Assembly (NCBI RefSeq): GCF_016801865.2
Contig: NC_068938.1
Location: 1,488,001-1,552,000, forward strand
DNA length: 64,000 nt
Source: Culex pipiens pallens
Taxonomy: Eukaryota > Arthropoda > Insecta > Diptera > Culicidae
Direction: 5' to 3'
Part shown: piece by piece, positions 60,108 through 64,000 of the stretch
How positions within the stretch are numbered: position 1 is the stretch's first letter
Layout: the number at the start of each line of letters is the position of its first letter
The notes under the pieces: generated by a model
Databases searched by the model: none
Seen by the model: the letters and a program-made list of their open reading frames with translations, nothing else
What the model was told of the DNA's origin: nothing
Translations under genes and position numbers: made by a program

Positions 60108-60540
60108 CTTTCTAACGAGTCCAAAACATTGAAGATTTGACAACCCTACCAAAAGTTATAAGCACTTAAGTGTTTTTTATACACTTGTCAGAAGCCGGAT
60201 CTCAGATATTTGGATGAAAACGTTGGCCGGATCTGTCTTGCAACCTTTCGATGGATGGGTAATTAAAACACCTTTCTAACGAGTCCAAAACATTGAAGAT
60301 CTGACAACCCTGTCAAAAGTTATAAGCACTTAAGAGTTATTTAAACACATTTTAGAGGCCGGATCTCAAATATTTTGATGAAAACGTTGGCCTGATCTGT
60401 CATACGACCTATCGTTGGGTGGGTAATCAAAACACCTTTCGAACGAGTCCAAAGCATTAAAGTTCGGATAACCCTATCCAAAGTTATAAGCACTTAAGTG
60501 TTATTTATGAACCTTTTGGAGGCCGGATCTCATATATTAC
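60108..60540. repeat. 164-bp tandem repeat, 2.6 units
   Basis: CTTTCTAACGAGTCC starts at 60108 and 60272 and CTTTCGAACGAGTCC at 60436, each 164 bp apart. Units share AAAGTTATAAGCACTTAAG and GGCCGGATCTCA-type segments. The homologous element at 12464 has one unit. Confidence 0.88.
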
Positions 60541-60606
60541 CTAGCATTACACTCAACATGTGAGGAAGGCACCAACCACCTAATGGTGGATTAAGTAACG
60601 TTTTTT

Positions 60607-63003
60607 AATTAAAGTCTTACAATTTTAGATTTTAGTGCGGAATTTTTCAATCAATAAATCACCTAGTTGAATTCAATTTCAAACAATAGAATCTGTAACA
60701 AAACGAATCTTATTGAATGCCAAATGAAAAGGAAGCCGATTTTTGTCTATTTCTGTCAGTGTCCTTTTTTGAGAAAAGAAAAAAAATCGTACATCCTCTT
60801 CTTTCGTCTAGACAGTTTGCTCGAGAATCCCAAAATGATAAATATATTCACAAAGCACAAAACTCTACGAAAAACTGTGACATATGCGTAACTTGGCGTT
60901 CCCAGCAAATGCATTCGAGAAAAAGCAACAACAACAAAATGATCATTAATGACTGCCCTCCGATCGAAGCAACCTTATTTTTTTCCTTCCTCCGGTGCAT
61001 CTTTCATCATTCAACATTTTTTTTTTTCGCCCACAATTTTGTGCAACTCAGGTAGATTTTCCCTTCCTGTCCGATCGCAGCAATCCACGGCGGGACGAAA
61101 GCGAAATTTTGCTTTACCTAAAGAATTCACAGCCTGCTGCTGCTATCTAGGATCTTTGAGGTCTCTTCAAAGTTTTTTTTTTAGCGATTTTATTTCGGTG
61201 AGAAATTCCTGGATTAATATTTCAATCAAAGAATATGATCTGCTCATCCGTTACGAAGCCGGGGGTTTGCGCTTTCCCTTTTTTTCCGAACCTTTTTTCG
61301 GGAGGTAATCCTTTTTTTCGAGCTGGGAAGATAATTATGCATTTCCTGTCAGCGCGTTTCGAGGTGGAAATTTGAGATGTTCTTCCATTTTGCGCAAGGC
61401 ACACACTAGATTCGCTCACAGCGCTAATCGTTTTGCATTCAGAGCATAAATTTCGCTTCGAGCTCGCGCGAAAAGCAAATTAGCTTCGCCTCATGGGCTC
61501 TCTTCCCCTTAATGCTCCCACACCATTAGCGAACCCCCCCTCAAGGGGGGTCGGGCGAGGGAGGAAGGCATCGTGCGAAACGAAATCTCATTAATTAATT
61601 ATTATTCACTTTATTTTAATTATAATAATTACGTCCGTGGAGCCCACCGACTGAACTGAATGGGGCCCTCTCTCAAAAGTGCTCGCGCGCGCCCGCGCTC
61701 GAGGAGCGCATTAAAAGGATTAGTCAAGCGCTTAATTGCGGTCCAAAAGAATTAAATAAGTAAATATATTAGGGGGGGGCTCCCACTCTTTACACGCAGC
61801 AAAATGTGCATGCGCAAAATTTGCTTACGGTTAAAACGGTTGTTGGGCCCTCATTCAAAACACAGAAACGTAGCAAGCCTTGCGCAAAGGAGCAGCGTAA
61901 AAAACATGGCGCTGAACACTGAAAATGAAGAAGGTGCGCAACCGACTAGAGTACAACTGTGCATGCATAAAAAATATGCCGTAATGAGGGCTTCTTTTTT
62001 CGAAAAATAAAAAGATATATTTTTCTATCCGCAAGTAAAACGCAATTAACTGCGCAGAACGTTACACAAATATAATTGGAAAAATGGTCAGAATCGAACT
62101 TCTTGAGGGAAAACACACTTGTCCACACTTTTGAGTACTTTCTACGCCAACTTTAATCCCTTCCCGCGGAAACGTGGTCACCGTAATCCATCCAAGCACG
62201 CTCCGCCACTGCGGCGGCGGACACTCAAGATATCAGTCAAGAGTCTAATTTGACTCAGCAGGCCGCGCGCTTGATGCGGCAGAGCAATAATTGTAATTAA
62301 TTGCTTCACTTTTCCACCAGCGAATGCAAACAAACTTTGCGCAGCCTACTTGTTGTTTGTTTGTTTGTTGTAGGTTGCTGAAGAAAGGTAAATCGCACTT
62401 TAAATGCCGCACAGAGCTAGTGCGCATATTAAGCAAATTGCGGCCTGGCCTACTACGACTGCTACCCCTCTACTGTAGATACACATACGGAACTCATTAT
62501 TGCCATTAAACCGGTATAAATCACGATGATTAATGGACTTTTCATACGAAGTGAAATGCACAAATTGATAAGAGATTACCACATCAAAGCTTGCTGCGAT
62601 CGCTCATCCACACACAAAGTTGCACCGCTCGGAAAGTGTCGAAAAAGGCATTCAAATTGGCACCGAAGGTGCCCAAAAGTGCATCTTTCTTCTTTAAAGA
62701 AAACAAAAATTAAGCAGTTTATGGGTGCGCCCCCACCTAATTAGCAAATGACGCTAATGAGGGTCTCGGGAACTCTGTCAGAGCTGCCTTTTTATGAACT
62801 GTGACCGCGCGCAGAACACAGGTTCGTTAGGAGCAAGTGCACGACTCCGTCGTGGGTGGAGAACTCTGAATGGTAATCAGCGCAAACGAGGGAAAATGGG
62901 AGGTTTTAAAAGCGCTCCCGGAAATTACCATGTCTTGTTTTCTCTCTGGTGCGAATCGCAGCAAGCTTTGCGGAGCACTCAAATTTTGTTGAAATTGAAC
63001 CGA
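60607..63003. other. GC-balanced unique region, likely regulatory
   Basis: No gene is supported. 61585-61635 is a dense ATTA/TAATTA homeodomain-type cluster between GC-rich segments. Motif sites: 60963-60974 (variant), 61074-61082 (partial), 62589-62600 and 62955-62966. GCCTACT at 62344 and 62458. CG-rich words occur throughout. Possibly an enhancer region of the gene that starts at 56 kb or of a neighbour. Confidence 0.35.
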
Positions 63004-63285
63004 CTCAAAAATGAGTAGCTAGGCGTGTCAGATTTTGGGTAAACTTCACAAGTCAAGACAGCTGAGCCAACGTAAAACGAAAATTATCAAATTTCAGAAA
63101 TCAATATGCTCAAAAATGGGTAAATATGCAAGTGTCAGATTTTGGGTAACTTTGCACAATCAAAGCATTGATTTCAGACGTAGCAACATTTGCTGAAGTG
63201 CACCGAAAACGACTTTAAATTCGTTGAAATTGAGAACTAACTCAAAAATGAGTAATTGTTGAAGTGTCAGATTTCGAGTAAATTT
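63004..63285 (+). repeat. Three degenerate tandem copies with GTGTCAGATTTTGGGTAA
   Basis: CTCAAAAATGRGTA followed by GTGTCAGATTTYGRGTAA occurs at 63004, 63109 and 63241 in the same direction, spaced 105 and 132 bp. GTTGAAATTGA also precedes the first and third. An old tandem duplication. Confidence 0.7.
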
Positions 63286-64000
63286 TACTCAGTCAAATTC
63301 AAATTTTAAAAACTCGTTTTCAATGAAAACTAAGTAATCTTGAAGAACTGTCAATCGCAGCCTGCTGCGTCCCCGTTCGAACCCAGGTTTCGCACGGCCT
63401 CCTGCGTCCCTTAACCCCTTCCAATCCCAGCACCTTTAAACCAAGTCAAAGTGTCAAAAACGGGGGTCCTGTCGCACCACACCGAGCTGACCAAACCATC
63501 AATCAGGCTTAATTCTTCACGGTCAGCGCGGGACGGTTCAATTAGGCTTTTGTCGTGTCCGTTCAGTACGTGCATGCGAAACGAAACTGATTAAAAATTC
63601 GGAACCAATTTTGGGTTGGGCACGCGCGCGCGCTTGCTTCGCAAATCTGCATCAAAACCAGCAGAAGAAAATTAAATGACCGACCTTCTTTGCAAAGAAA
63701 TTTGTGGAGGGTTGATTTTCACGTGGGGACCAGCAGCTAAAGGCGAAAAGGAAGCAGATATGTGGTCCTCTTGTGCACATGTCAATATATTTTCATTTCT
63801 TCCCTTCTCGCTTCTCGTTTCTGGTAACCCTCTTTTGGGTAGTGCGCTGCGAGGGTGGGTAATAAAAATGGAACCTTTTATATCCAAATGAAGAAGCGTT
63901 TCGGAATGGTCACCAGTGGTCGGTTTAGAGTAGGGTGGTTACATTTTAATAGGCAAAAATTGTTTTAAAACAAATTAGAGCAAAATTAGTAATTTGATAG
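63286..64000. other. Window end, no supported gene
   Basis: GC-balanced sequence with mirrored short ORFs at 63672-63891. From about 63930 (AGTAGGGTGGTTACATTTTAAT) the sequence looks like the start of another AT-rich repeat cut off by the window edge. Confidence 0.3.

Noticed and set aside
63355..63400. tRNA-like B box (GTTCGAACCC)
   Set aside because: No A box, anticodon arm or acceptor stem around it.

Overview
This window reads as mosquito nuclear DNA. I infer Culicinae, perhaps Culex, from AT-rich sequence, dense small DNA transposons, a non-LTR retrotransposon and insect-style promoter signals. It is not bacterial: there are no packed ORFs, operons or ribosome sites. The species is an inference and cannot be fixed by eye.

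Layout. 1.2-6.9 kb: a near full-length but broken non-LTR retrotransposon on the minus strand (ORF1 with a CCHC knuckle, ORF2 with APE endonuclease and YADD reverse transcriptase, 45-nt poly(A) tail). It lies between two direct copies of about 440 bp of host sequence. 7.4-9.5 kb: two copies of one short inverted-repeat transposon. 10.6-12.3 kb: a 1.64-kb foldback element. 12.5-25.5 kb: further short DNA elements, a hairpin and a pogo-type MITE. 28.1 kb: a SINE-like repeat. 31.0 kb and 42.1-47.0 kb: hAT-type elements, two with other short elements nested inside, with recognisable 8-bp target duplications. 40.4 kb: an 11-bp minisatellite. 59.6-60.6 kb: an element carrying a very long (GT)n and a 164-bp tandem repeat.

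Host coding sequence is sparse. I support two plus-strand exons, 29193-30281 (internal, 363 codons) and 56835-57057 (first coding exon with 5' UTR and a candidate promoter). Both encode His-rich, low-complexity protein, both carry a TISVK(K/R)EL motif near their 3' end, and both end with a phase-1 splice donor. This suggests alternative N-termini of one nuclear regulator whose core exons lie beyond the window. Most of the rest would then be long introns and intergenic DNA of a developmental-type locus.

The most notable unexplained signal is a dispersed 12-mer, ATCRMAGYARGC. I located 13 sites by eye plus several close variants. They lie in unique DNA and not inside the recognised transposons, and no feature type explains them.
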